Shown here in pieces: positions 21,273-30,172 of a stretch of DNA of 64,000 bases (position 1 is its first letter; the number at the start of each line of letters is the position of its first letter). Origin of the DNA: Ustilago trichophora. Lineage: Eukaryota > Basidiomycota > Ustilaginomycetes > Ustilaginales > Ustilaginaceae. The position numbers and the translations under genes were made by a program. Location of the stretch: NCBI GenBank assembly GCA_900323505.1, contig OOIN01000004.1, positions 248,001 through 312,000 on the forward strand, given 5' to 3'. Below the pieces are notes generated by a model. It saw nothing but the letters and a program-made list of their open reading frames with translations. It searched no databases and was not told where the DNA came from.

Positions 21273-21621
21273 ACCACCATTCTGTGAAGCTCCGCTAGCA
21301 TTTGTCCTCCGCGTTAGAAAGCATCCATCACGCATTCACTCGAATGTTCACTCGAATGTTCACTCGAATGTTTCTTGGGTTGGGAATCAAGCATGCATGC
21401 ATAAGAGAAAGGGTCGAGTCGTGAAAAAAAAGAGATGTGATATACAGTGTCGAGATTGTCAATCCGTGAAAAGCTTCCTCTATCCTGTCAGGGTTTCACA
21501 GTAAACCTCGCAGTTTTCAGAGAGGCGTTGCAGGTGCATCCGACGTCGAAGTTTTTCAATTTTATCGTGTGTAGGTTTTGTGTTGTGTTGTGTTGTTTCT
21601 CCTGGTGTCCTATTGTCACAT
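21273..21621. other. Convergent spacer PNRC-motif gene/IDH1
   Basis: 349 bases with three tandem copies of a 12-base unit (CACTCGAATGTT) at 21337-21372 and a GTGTT run at about 21578-21596. Both are probably in 3' UTRs. No gene is seen. Confidence 0.55.
21337..21372. repeat. Three tandem 12-base units CACTCGAATGTT
   Basis: Three adjacent copies are directly visible just after the stop of the PNRC-motif gene, so they may be transcribed in its 3' UTR. Confidence 0.85.
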
Positions 21622-22785
21622 TCAAAGGTTGGAGAGAACGGCCTGAGTGAACTCGTGGGTCTTGGACTTACCGCCCATGTCGGCGGTGCGAACCTTGCCG
21701 TCGGCGATGACCTTGTAAACCGACTCGGCGATCTGGTTGGCCTGGGTGTCGAGACCGAGATGACGAAGCATCATGGTGGCGCTAAGAATCATGGCAGCGG
21801 GATTGGCTGCGTTGGTACCCATGATATCCTTGGCAACGTGACGGCAACCGGGCTCGTAGAGGGCGAATTCACGTCCAATGTTGCAACCGGGGACGGTACC
21901 GGGACCACCGACGAGAGCGGCACCAATGTTGGAGACGATGTTACCGTACAAGTTGGGCATGACCATGACGTCGAACTGCTGAGGACGCGAGACGAGCTGC
22001 ATCGAGGTGTTGTCGACAATCATGTCGTTGGACTCGATACCGCTCGACTTGTACTCCTCGGCGACACGACGGAAGGTGTTGAGGAAGAGACCGTCACCGA
22101 GCTTCATGATGTTGGCCTTGTGAACGCAGGTGACCTTCTTGCGGCCGTTCTTGAGGGCAAAGTCAAAGGCGAAGCGAGAGATGCGCTCGGCCTTGGCACG
22201 GGTCGAGACCTTGAGCGACTCGACGACACCGGGGTAGGACGAGTGCTCGAGACCCGAGTACTCACCCTCGGTGTTTTCACGGATGATGGCAAAGTCGACA
22301 TCCTTGTGACGGGTGGGGTAACCGGGGAGCGACTTGCAGATGACGAGCGAGGCGTAAATGTCGAGCTGCTGGCGCATGGCGACGTTCCACGAGTTGTGCG
22401 AACCAGTCTCGATGGGGGTGAAGAGGATACCCTTGAGACCGACCTTGTTGCGCTTGAGCGACTCCATGGCTTCCTTGAAGAGCGACTCGGAACCGTGGGT
22501 CTCGCCGGAAACGTTGAACTGCTCCCACTCGACGGGGACGTTCATGACCTCAAAGATCTCCTTGACCGAGTCGGTGATCTCGACACCGACACCATCACCG
22601 GGGATCAGAGTCACGGTGTAGACACCGCCGTACTTGGTGGGGCCCTTGGAGATCTTGGGAGTACCGGCAGCGAGGGTAGTAGCCGGTCGGAGGACCTGAG
22701 GCAAGTTGGGAAGGACGAGGCCCGACTTGGTGGCCTGCTTGAGGGCGGGGGCAGCGGCCCGGTTGAGCTGTCGGAGAGTGTTCAT
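21622..22785 (-). CDS. IDH1: NAD-isocitrate dehydrogenase subunit 1 (regulatory), mitochondrial
   Basis: 387 aa from the ATG at 22785; the frame runs on upstream, but those residues read as hydrophobic leader translation. The N-terminus (MNTLRQLNRAAAPALKQATKSG) is a mitochondrial presequence. The isocitrate/isopropylmalate dehydrogenase fold follows: [49 protein letters not shown] and MPNLYGNIVSN. It looks like the regulatory rather than the catalytic subunit because the active-site strand reads NSWNVAMRQQLDIYASLV and the nucleotide region reads LYEPGCRHVAKDIMGTNAANP, like yeast Idh1. IDH1 pairs with IDH2 in a hetero-octamer that makes 2-oxoglutarate in the TCA cycle and is activated by AMP. 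Its catalytic partner is the next gene, divergently transcribed. Confidence 0.95.
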   Translation of the reverse strand: MNTLRQLNRAAAPALKQATKSGLVLPNLPQVLRPATTLAAGTPKISKGPTKYGGVYTVTLIPGDGVGVEITDSVKEIFEVMNVPVEWEQFNVSGETHGSESLFKEAMESLKRNKVGLKGILFTPIETGSHNSWNVAMRQQLDIYASLVICKSLPGYPTRHKDVDFAIIRENTEGEYSGLEHSSYPGVVESLKVSTRAKAERISRFAFDFALKNGRKKVTCVHKANIMKLGDGLFLNTFRRVAEEYKSSGIESNDMIVDNTSMQLVSRPQQFDVMVMPNLYGNIVSNIGAALVGGPGTVPGCNIGREFALYEPGCRHVAKDIMGTNAANPAAMILSATMMLRHLGLDTQANQIAESVYKVIADGKVRTADMGGKSKTHEFTQAVLSNL

Positions 22786-22982
22786 ATTGATAGCAACGAT
22801 GCTGGCTGCACAAGTCGGTGAAGGTGACGGTGACGAGGACAGCGATGTAGGAAGGGTTGAGAGATGCAGAAAGAGGAAGGTGGAGAGGTTGAAGGTGAGA
22901 TCACGAATACAGAGTGTAAGGAAGGACCAGGCGCGGATCACTTTGAACTCGCTCAAGATGCTGCTGCTGCAAACAAGCAAGT

Positions 22983-23025
22983 CTGGCTAGCTGGCTGCCT
23001 GGCTAGCTGGCTGGCTTGGCTTGCC
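22983..23025. repeat. GGCTAGCT/GGCTG simple repeat
   Basis: Repeated GGCTAGCTGGCT and GGCT units visible close to the IDH1 5' leader. A simple sequence repeat. Confidence 0.7.
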
Positions 23026-24913
23026 TCAACGCAGCGAGCCAAACTTGAGAAGGAGAAGAAAAAAAATTAAAAAAAAAAAAAAATTGATAAAGCAAATTCT
23101 TTGTGCGATGCTTCCACTGAAGAAAAAGAAAATCCGAAAAAATAGAGAGTGGATCTTCTGGATTCGCGTCAGGCTAAGCTCCAGGCCTCAACTTCTATAC
23201 TTTCTCTTCTTGTCGAGAGCCGGCCATATTCTGGAGCCTCTCTGCACTGATTGCATTCCTATCAATGTCCGACGCAAGTCTGTGCTTGCACCACTGTCAT
23301 CAGTCTGCTCTTCGCTTCGAGTCTCTGCATGCCATGGATGCTTTGTGATGCTGGCAGAGATTCTCTGCTTGAATACGATGCCGAGTGATAAAGGAGAAAG
23401 CGGACATCGGTGATGAATGGCCGATCAACGGAAGCAAGCAAGCAGGAGAAGAGGGGAAACGGCGTTCGGAGAAATCCGCGATTCTTCTTGTCTCTCCAGG
23501 CGGGACGGCGAATCGGGATGGACAGGAGGCCAAAGGGGCCAATGGGCGGAGACAGGGCGGTATTGACCGGCGTTGATCAAGTTCCCCGTTGACCAGTCTG
23601 TACATACCCTCACGCCATGCAACCGATGCCATCCAATCTGATATCACTTTCAAGACGTCCGCCTGATCCGTTGCTTGAACAACGATCGACATGTCACAGC
23701 GAGGGCCAAGTAGAGGCAATGACCTGTCTCTTTTCTTTTCAACAAAGCCATGTGCTGCACAATGCGTCGGCGAAAAATATCCGGCTGCTGCTCGCTTCGA
23801 ACTACTCTACAGTACAGTCCATTTTTTTTTTGCGTTTTGCCTGTGTGTTTGCCCACGTCAATGCGTTTTTCGGCAAAAACGGAGTTCACGGCGCGACGCG
23901 TGGTCACCATCGAATCCAAGTTTGTGGTTGCACAAAAAAGTACAGGAGCTACAGTAGACTCGTTGAAGCTGTCAGAGTCTGTGTTGGTGTTGCCATCGGC
24001 GTATGGCGGCCTATGACGAATTCAGTGCAAGCTGTTCAGCATGTCGAATTGCCGTCAGAGGACTGTTAAGCATGGGGAGCCAGTAGAAGGACCAAGCTCG
24101 CTCTTCGCTCGGAATACGCCGTCCGACCTGACCCGCGTTGTGTTGCCGCAAAAATTTCAAATAACTTGTTGCTGTACAGTATGAACTGTAAATACTGCAG
24201 CCAAAGAGAGAGAAATCTTTTGGCCACGTCTAGACCCTTGCTTCCTGTCTGCTTGCCTGCTTGTCCATCCTGTGCTGTATCAGACATGAGGCAGCAAGCA
24301 AAATCGAACTTCCAACGACCACTGACCCTCCTCTCTAGAAAGAATGCCTTTGAGGGCCGACAGAGCCGCCGCCGTTCATGCATCCTAACCTTTTTGCTTT
24401 TTGCTTGCTGTTGGAGGATGGAGATGGTTGACCCGTCTCAAGTGATCGCTCTGCCGTAGGCAGTGATGTACAGCAGACGGAGTAGAGGCGAGGCTGTTCT
24501 ATACGAAGCTATTGCTATTAGAAGCGTTGATCCACACCCACTGTGCTTCAGACTGGGTTCGAGTTTCTAGCCTTTCAGTAGCAAGGCAAGGAGAAGCAAC
24601 ATCACATCTTTCCATGGCGGCACTCATGACAACATGGTGCAAGAAGGAGTAAAGCAAGGCCTAAAGCTGCAACCATGCTGAGACAGCCTCCGACGACGGA
24701 CAAGCGACCCTTTTTCTTACCCTGACGCAAAACCACATTTTATCGGCACGTTGTGCACTAATAAATTCGAAAGATAAGGAGGCCGTGCACCGTTGGTCCC
24801 TGCTTTTTCCTTTCGTGGCGTTTTCACCTCTGCTCCTGTGGCTCTTCTGCTCACTCAGAAAACATGAAAGAAAAAAAACAACAAGTTCGTTAAATTCGCC
24901 GTGCGTGGGACGA

Positions 24914-25079
24914 CGAAAAAAAAAACCAAAAAAAAAAAAAAGGGAAAGAAGGGAAAAAAGGGGAAAAAAGTCAAAGTCCGAAGTGTTCCGTCGAAGTGTG
25001 TGTGTGTGTTTTTTTCTTTTTTTTTTCTCTTTTTTTTTCTTTTTTTTTTTTTTTTTCTCTTTTTCTCTTCTTTTCTTCT
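24914..25079. promoter_or_regulatory. Homopurine tract, GT run and 71-base homopyrimidine tract upstream of IDH2
   Basis: An A/G tract (24914-24970) is followed after a short spacer by (GT)n at 24996-25009 and an unbroken T/C tract at 25009-25079. The pyrimidine tract ends 261 bases before the IDH2 ATG. A/T-rich tracts of this kind exclude nucleosomes in fungal promoters, and opposite purine and pyrimidine tracts can pair as a hairpin or form triplex DNA. A promoter role is inferred from position only. Confidence 0.45.
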
Positions 25080-25340
25080 GTGCGAGGGAGGGACAGAATT
25101 CACAAACTGACGCCAAGCGCTACTTTCTTTCTGCTTTGTGCTGCTTGGTGTTGCTGCTGTTGCTGCTGCTGTCGGTCGCTGGACTGCTGCGTCTGTTGCG
25201 ATCCACCCAAGCAACTCGGTCGGTCGAAAGCAAATCTTCTTCCTCACCACTTCTCCACACCATCATCTTCACCCTTCCTGGTTTTGTTGCTGCCGTCGTC
25301 GTCATCGTCGTTCTCCCCCAGCATTCTCACCTAACACAAC

Positions 25341-26501
25341 ATGTTCTCGGCCCCCGCTTTCCGATCGGCCAGCTCGTCGCTGGCCAAGCGCCCCAGCCTC
25401 GCCTCGTCGGCACTCAAGATCAACAAGATGTCGGTTCGCGGCCTCGCCATGCCCGTGACCAACGCTCCCACCTCGGCTTACAACAAGCAAAAGGGCTCCG
25501 ACGGCAAGTACACCGTCACCATGATCCCCGGTGACGGTATCGGTCCCGAGGTCTCCAACGCCGTCAAGGAGATCTACCGTGCTGCTGATGTCCCCATCAA
25601 GTGGGAGGAGGTCTCGGTCGCTCCCTTCATCAAGGATGGCAAGCAGACCATCCCTGAGGAGTCGATCGTCTCGATCAAGAAGAACACCGTCGCGCTCAAA
25701 GGTCCCCTTGCTACCCCTATCGGCAAGGGTCACGTTTCGCTCAACTTGACCTTGCGACGAACCTTCCACCTTTTCGCCAACGTCCGACCTTGCAAGTCGA
25801 TCGAGGGCTTCAAGACCGCTTACGACAACGTCGACACCGTGCTCATCCGAGAGAACACCGAGGGTGAGTACTCGGGTATTGAGCACGAGATTGTCGACGG
25901 TGTTGTCCAGTCGATCAAGCTCATCACCTACGAGGCTTCCGAGCGTGTTGCCCGTTACGCCTTCCACCACGCCGAGCAGAACGGCCGTAACAAGGTCACC
26001 GCCGTCCACAAGGCTCCCATCATGCGCATGTCCGACGGCATGTTCCTCCACGCCTGCCGACAGGTCGCCAAGGAATACCCTCACATTGCCTACGACGAGG
26101 ACCTCCTCGACCGTGCCTGCCTCCGCATCGTTCAGGACCCCGCGCCGTACGCCGACCGTGTCATGGTCATGCCCAACTTGTACGGTGACATTCTCTCCGA
26201 CATGTGTGCTGGTCTCATCGGTGGTCTCGGTCTCACCCCCTCTGGTAACATTGGCAAGGACGCCTCCATCTTTGAGGCCGTCCACGGTTCCGCCCCCGAC
26301 ATTGCTGGTCAGGACAAGGCCAACCCCACCGCCCTCCTCCTCTCGTCCATCATGATGCTCCGACACATGAGCCTCTTTGACAAGGCTGACCGCATCGAGA
26401 ACGCCATCTTCAAGACCATCGCTGCTGGTGAGCGCACCGGTGACCTTGGCGGCAAGCTCGGCACCCGCGCTTTCACCGAGAAGATCATCTCGCGCTTGTA
26501 A
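25341..26501 (+). CDS. IDH2: NAD-isocitrate dehydrogenase subunit 2 (catalytic), mitochondrial
   Basis: Intronless, 386 aa. A presequence of about 30 residues rich in Ser, Ala and Arg is followed by [13 protein letters not shown], the substrate-binding strand [25 protein letters not shown] (Ser, Asn and three Arg in the catalytic arrangement), [55 protein letters not shown] with the metal-binding Asp residues, and the NAD-binding loop [19 protein letters not shown]. This is the catalytic subunit of mitochondrial NAD-IDH, partner of the IDH1 gene transcribed away from it. The strong bias toward C-ending codons suggests high expression. The 5' leader is extremely pyrimidine-rich. Confidence 0.96.
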   Translation: MFSAPAFRSASSSLAKRPSLASSALKINKMSVRGLAMPVTNAPTSAYNKQKGSDGKYTVTMIPGDGIGPEVSNAVKEIYRAADVPIKWEEVSVAPFIKDGKQTIPEESIVSIKKNTVALKGPLATPIGKGHVSLNLTLRRTFHLFANVRPCKSIEGFKTAYDNVDTVLIRENTEGEYSGIEHEIVDGVVQSIKLITYEASERVARYAFHHAEQNGRNKVTAVHKAPIMRMSDGMFLHACRQVAKEYPHIAYDEDLLDRACLRIVQDPAPYADRVMVMPNLYGDILSDMCAGLIGGLGLTPSGNIGKDASIFEAVHGSAPDIAGQDKANPTALLLSSIMMLRHMSLFDKADRIENAIFKTIAAGERTGDLGGKLGTRAFTEKIISRL

Positions 26502-26721
26502 ACATGCATGCAAGCAGACAACACCCAACAAAGAAATACATCAGAAAAAAACAACCATCTACAAAAAGTCAAACGCAGAAGTGCAAAGGCCAGGACACCA
26601 ATACCCTTGTCTTTCTTCTCGCCCTCATTCACCCCTCCTCAGTCAAGTGTCCTACCTTGAACAGGGTTCGCTTCCTGCGAGGGTCGCCATGCATGGATAG
26701 GAACGACCATATCCGCATATA

Positions 26722-26766
<45 letters not shown>

Positions 26767-26974
26767 CCTTCTGATATGACCTCATGCAAATTACCCGTTT
26801 TCGATATTGTTGCGACTGTGGCCAGTGTGTCAGTCTGCTGATGTCTCATGCTGTTGACAATGAGCAGCTTCGAATGCCTCTGCTCGACTGTTGAGGACAC
26901 AAAGAGAGAAAGGAAACGCTCACGCTGACGCAGAATTGCTGAGGCTCATTTACAGCTATAAGCCGCAGGTGTTC
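26502..26974. other. Intergenic region IDH2/5S rRNA
   Basis: IDH2 3' flank with a CT dinucleotide run at 26725-26761. The inverted pair GCCGCAG/CTGCGGC (26962-26968 and 26977-26983) overlaps the 5S 5' end. No gene is seen. Confidence 0.5.
26725..26761. repeat. (CT)n microsatellite
   Basis: About 18 uninterrupted CT units downstream of IDH2. Confidence 0.9.
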
Positions 26975-27092
26975 ATCTGCGGCCATAGAACCTTGAAAGC
27001 ACCGCATCCCGTCCGATCTGCGAAGTTAAGCAAGGTATCGCCTAGTCAGTACTGCGGTGGGGGACCACGCGGGAATCCTAGGTGCTGCGATT
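26975..27092 (+). rRNA. 5S ribosomal RNA
   Basis: A 118-base match to the fungal 5S consensus. It starts ATCTGCGGCC, followed by the nearly invariant GCACCGCATCCCGTCCGATC and GCGAAGTTAAGC (Pol III internal box A region), AGTACTGCGGTGGGGGACCAC and GCGGGAATCC (box C region), ending GGTGCTGCGATT. Helix II is supported by AACCTTG pairing with CAAGGT. T-rich termination signals follow from 27091. It stands alone between protein genes, so 5S genes in this genome are at least partly dispersed, as in many filamentous fungi. The 5' and 3' ends are placed by consensus, within about two bases. Confidence 0.92.
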
Positions 27093-27317
27093 CTTTTCTT
27101 TTTTGCCCCTTCTTTTTCTTGCTTCTTTCTATCCCGTTTTTGTGATACTTCACAGGAAATAGTAAACCTGTATGACTGGTGTACCATGCGAGCTTTGAGC
27201 GCGAGTGTCCAAGAAGGAAGAATCACTTGTAGTGTTGAACAAGTGGTACCAAGTGATGCACAACGGCGAATTGAACGGAACGGCAAAACCACAAAATTTG
27301 GCTGCGGGTCAAAAAGC

Positions 27318-27365
<48 letters not shown>

Positions 27366-27913
27366 TAGCCGCGAAAAAGTGCGTGCTTCAAGAAGAGAGT
27401 CTTGTGACATCGCACGGACACTCCACCTTTTCCCCACACCATTGACTCGCTCGGCAGAGCTCATCAACACTTCCGGAAGCCAAGTTGGCATCTATTGCCG
27501 GATTTATAGCGACTACTCAGTTGGACCTGACCTGCTGTCGTATAAAAGGTTTCAAGGCTCTGGTAAGCGGATCCCAAGCTTGCTTCGTGCGCAGTTCCCT
27601 TTCGACATCTTACCTCTGGAGCCTTGCCGAGGTCCTTCAGGGAAGCTTTCCTGATCTCGCAAACGGTTGTCTGGACAATTCGAGATCCTTTCTCGATAGT
27701 GGGTGACACCGAGATACGCTTGCGCGCTTCCAAGTGCAACGGAGAGCAACACAACGCTCTTGCATCGGCCCTTCGACACATCAAAGGTCCAACTACTCTT
27801 CTTCGCCAAGCTTCAGTCGCGTATTCTACAAGCCTAGGAGCGGAACGTAGGACGGCCAAGAACAAGCACCTCTACCTCAATCAGTCCCTTTCAGATTCAA
27901 TTAAGCCTTCAAC
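27093..27913. other. Intergenic region 5S rRNA/esterase-DPH4 gene
   Basis: Holds the T-rich 5S terminator, a 45-base poly-A tract at 27319-27363 and the presumed promoter and leader of the esterase-DPH4 gene. No gene is supported. Confidence 0.5.
27319..27363. repeat. Poly(A) tract, 45 bases
   Basis: An uninterrupted run of A about 230 bases downstream of the 5S rRNA gene. It may be a simple repeat or a nucleosome-excluding promoter tract. A retroposon tail is considered among the findings and not favoured. Confidence 0.9.
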
Positions 27914-30172
27914 ATGGGGCAAGCATCAAGCACCTTCGTCAGCCACCCAGAGGCGAGCGTCGACATTCCTGGCAAGGGCAAGCTCGTCGGCCGTGTCGCC
28001 CAGGACAAAACCACCCATCAGCTCAAATCCCAGCGCTTCGCCGGCATCCCCTATGCCCAGCCTCCCGTAGGCTCACTCCGATGGAAGCGACCCCAGCCTC
28101 TCCCTACCACCTTCCGCTACGACAACGACGGCAAGCAGTACGACAACTTCGCAGCCCAATGCCCGCAGGCGACCAACTACGCCTTGACCAACGGAATCAC
28201 TTTTGGCGACGGTCCGCTTTGGCCTCAGAGCGAAGACTGTCTCTATCTCAACATTTGGTGTCCCACCCAGTCGGACGGTTCCCGAGTCGCCCGCAAGCTT
28301 CCAGTCCTCTTCTTTATCCATGGAGGATGGCTTCAGATCGGCAACGCACACTATGCACCGGATGGAGACCCGAGCGATCTTCTCCACACAGCTGGGCTGG
28401 ATGCTGTCTTGGTAACGACAGGGTATAGAATCAACGCATTTGGCTTCTTTGCCCACGACGAGCTGCGCAAGGAAGATCCGGATAACCTCACAGGAAACTA
28501 TGGGTTCTGGGATCAGCGGGCAGCCTTGGAATGGGTTCATCAAAACATCGAGCTTTTTGGTGGCGATCCAGACAATATCACCGTCAGCGGCCTCTCAGCA
28601 GGAGCGCACAGTACACATTCGCAACTTATGCACGAGTTCGACTTGTCTACTCGTGATCCTGCCTACAGACCTATCATCCGTCGAGTCTTTCTCCAATCCA
28701 ATTCGGCTATTTGGCCCTCGAAAACGGTCCAAGAGACTCGAGGGCAGCTCGATGAACTTTGCGCCCTGCTCAACGTGCCAGCATCTCTCAGCGATGAGGC
28801 CAAGATCGCCCGTCTCAGAGAGGTGGATGATATGACGCTGGTCAAAGTTCTCGCCAAGATGAACATGCACACCTTCCGCGCAACTCGCGATACCCAAAAG
28901 GCAGCATTTGTCAAACCCGACTGGACCAAAGCCATGATGGATGGACGTTTTGCACAATGGTGTCAACAGCAAAGGATCCAATTTGTGATTGGAGAATGTG
29001 CCGATGAAGAATGGGTGTATCGATATATCAATACGCCCAAGGATAAGGAAGGGCTCGTGAGGCAGGTCAACAACTATTACACCTTGCCACTGGTGGAGAA
29101 GATGCTTCCGTACTATGGGGTTCCCATGCCAGAGAAGCAGCATCATGAAAATGGTACCTCAACGCCCACTGCAGTAGTGGAGGGTGAAACGTTGTATCAG
29201 ACGCTAGGGGTAAACCCAACAGCAACAGCAGCAGAAATCCGCACCGCCTATCTGGGCAAAGTTCGTCAGCATCATCCTGACAAGCTTCAACAGCACCAAA
29301 ATGATGCCAATTCCATCGCCGATTCGTCGCAATCTGACGTCCTCATCCGTCAGCTAAACCACGCCTATAAGACCCTCATCGACGACCAGCAGCGTTTGCA
29401 ATACGATGAAGTGCTTTCCGCCTCTCGAGCATCTCTGGTATCATCCCAATCAAACAAGCCTCGAATCTCTGCCACGGTGGACTTTGAATCATTCTCACCC
29501 CTCGAACAGGAGGAGGAGGATTCACCGTTGATGTTCAGATACCCCTGCAGATGCGGTTCAGCATATGTGATTGCGGAAGAGCAGGTGCACGACCAGGTTG
29601 AGGTGGTATCTTGCGATGGATGCTCGGAAAACATTCGCGTGCGTTACGATGATGAAGAACAACCTTGTCACCAGGCCTCTGCTTCATCAAATGACAAAAC
29701 ATCGGATCAGATTGGAGAGATTTTTGGCGAGATCTGCTCCGATTCACAGGTATATATTGCCGAACGGATGCTCGTTTCCGACCTGCTCAACGGTGGAGTG
29801 GATCCAGATCGTGTATTACGCTATCGCATCAATTATAGAGCCAAGCTGATCGATAAGGTTCTCCCACAGTACCGCGGTGTTAGCCATTCGTTCGACGACT
29901 CTATCTGGTGGTTCTCTGGTTTGCAACCAGGACGGGAAGAGGAGAGCGTAAAGGAGTGGTTGAAACCTTGGATTAGGTTTATCAGGGGAGAAAAAAATGT
30001 CGCTGCAGAGTGGTATGCTGGCCAAGAACAACAGGTTGATGGAAGGCTCATTAGGGTGTTTGACAAAGATGCCTCGATTAGGGTCGAAAAGGATCAGAGA
30101 TGGGTTGAGAAGGAATTGCTTATCGAGGGTATGGTGCGGGTGAGGAGGGAATTGGCCGATTCTTTTCTATAG
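27914..30172 (+). CDS. Type-B carboxylesterase with inserted DPH4 (J domain + CSL zinc finger) module
   Basis: One uninterrupted 752-codon frame. Residues 1-405 are a carboxylesterase/cholinesterase: RFAGIPYAQPPVGSLRW, EDCLYLNIW (108-116), oxyanion HGG (136-138), the nucleophile elbow GLSAG (Ser228) and an acidic DEE (364-366). Residues about 425-584 are a complete DPH4: J domain TLYQTLGVNPTATAAEIR with HPD (454-456), then PRISATVDF and a CSL zinc finger with Cys 545, 547, 567 and 570 (CRC...CDGCSENIRV). Residues about 595-752 resume the esterase (GEIFGEICSDSQVYIAER, LRYRINY, catalytic-type His658 in GVSHSFDDSIWWF). DPH4 is an iron-binding electron carrier for the first step of diphthamide synthesis on eEF2; the esterase substrate is unknown. 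The N-terminus MGQASS fits N-myristoylation. Possible alternatives are a nested DPH4 gene or alternative splicing. Confidence 0.88.
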   Translation: MGQASSTFVSHPEASVDIPGKGKLVGRVAQDKTTHQLKSQRFAGIPYAQPPVGSLRWKRPQPLPTTFRYDNDGKQYDNFAAQCPQATNYALTNGITFGDGPLWPQSEDCLYLNIWCPTQSDGSRVARKLPVLFFIHGGWLQIGNAHYAPDGDPSDLLHTAGLDAVLVTTGYRINAFGFFAHDELRKEDPDNLTGNYGFWDQRAALEWVHQNIELFGGDPDNITVSGLSAGAHSTHSQLMHEFDLSTRDPAYRPIIRRVFLQSNSAIWPSKTVQETRGQLDELCALLNVPASLSDEAKIARLREVDDMTLVKVLAKMNMHTFRATRDTQKAAFVKPDWTKAMMDGRFAQWCQQQRIQFVIGECADEEWVYRYINTPKDKEGLVRQVNNYYTLPLVEKMLPYYGVPMPEKQHHENGTSTPTAVVEGETLYQTLGVNPTATAAEIRTAYLGKVRQHHPDKLQQHQNDANSIADSSQSDVLIRQLNHAYKTLIDDQQRLQYDEVLSASRASLVSSQSNKPRISATVDFESFSPLEQEEEDSPLMFRYPCRCGSAYVIAEEQVHDQVEVVSCDGCSENIRVRYDDEEQPCHQASASSNDKTSDQIGEIFGEICSDSQVYIAERMLVSDLLNGGVDPDRVLRYRINYRAKLIDKVLPQYRGVSHSFDDSIWWFSGLQPGREEESVKEWLKPWIRFIRGEKNVAAEWYAGQEQQVDGRLIRVFDKDASIRVEKDQRWVEKELLIEGMVRVRRELADSFL
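29186..29665 (+). other. DPH4: DPH4 module inside the esterase frame
   Basis: Codons about 425-584 of the preceding gene. This segment alone would make a normal-sized DPH4 (about 160 residues), with J-domain HPD and four-Cys CSL finger. It has no initiator Met directly at its edge (the nearest in-frame ATG is codon 405, base 29126) and no stop at its end. It is flanked by polar linkers (residues 406-424 and 585-597) with no family signal. Confidence 0.85.

Larger units (their letters stand above)
22786..25340. other. Shared divergent intergenic region IDH1/IDH2
   Basis: 2.55 kb between the two NAD-IDH start codons with no supported gene. Contents: a GGCT/GCTG tandem stretch at 22983-23025; ACAGTACAGT-type half palindromes at 23807-23818 and 24173-24181; a mainly purine tract (about 24914-24970, interrupted by CC); a GT run at 24996-25009; and a 71-base pure pyrimidine tract at 25009-25079, which lies upstream of the IDH2 leader. 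Confidence 0.6.

Noticed and set aside
21580..22821. A 413-codon open frame antisense to IDH1
   Set aside because: It has no family signature and mirrors the IDH1 gene; strong third-position codon bias commonly leaves the antisense frame open. The sense frame carries all catalytic motifs.
24160..24240. A second tRNA or 5S-like gene in the IDH1-IDH2 spacer
   Set aside because: No T-arm plus anticodon fold; single GGTTCGA-like matches near 24549 and 54640 lack the D and acceptor arms.
23021..24459. Short open frames between IDH1 and IDH2 on both strands
   Set aside because: None resembles a protein family, they overlap each other, and they lack consistent codon bias or a good start context.
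25302..26531. A 409-codon open frame antisense to IDH2
   Set aside because: Same explanation as for IDH1: low-complexity translation, no domain, fully covered by IDH2.
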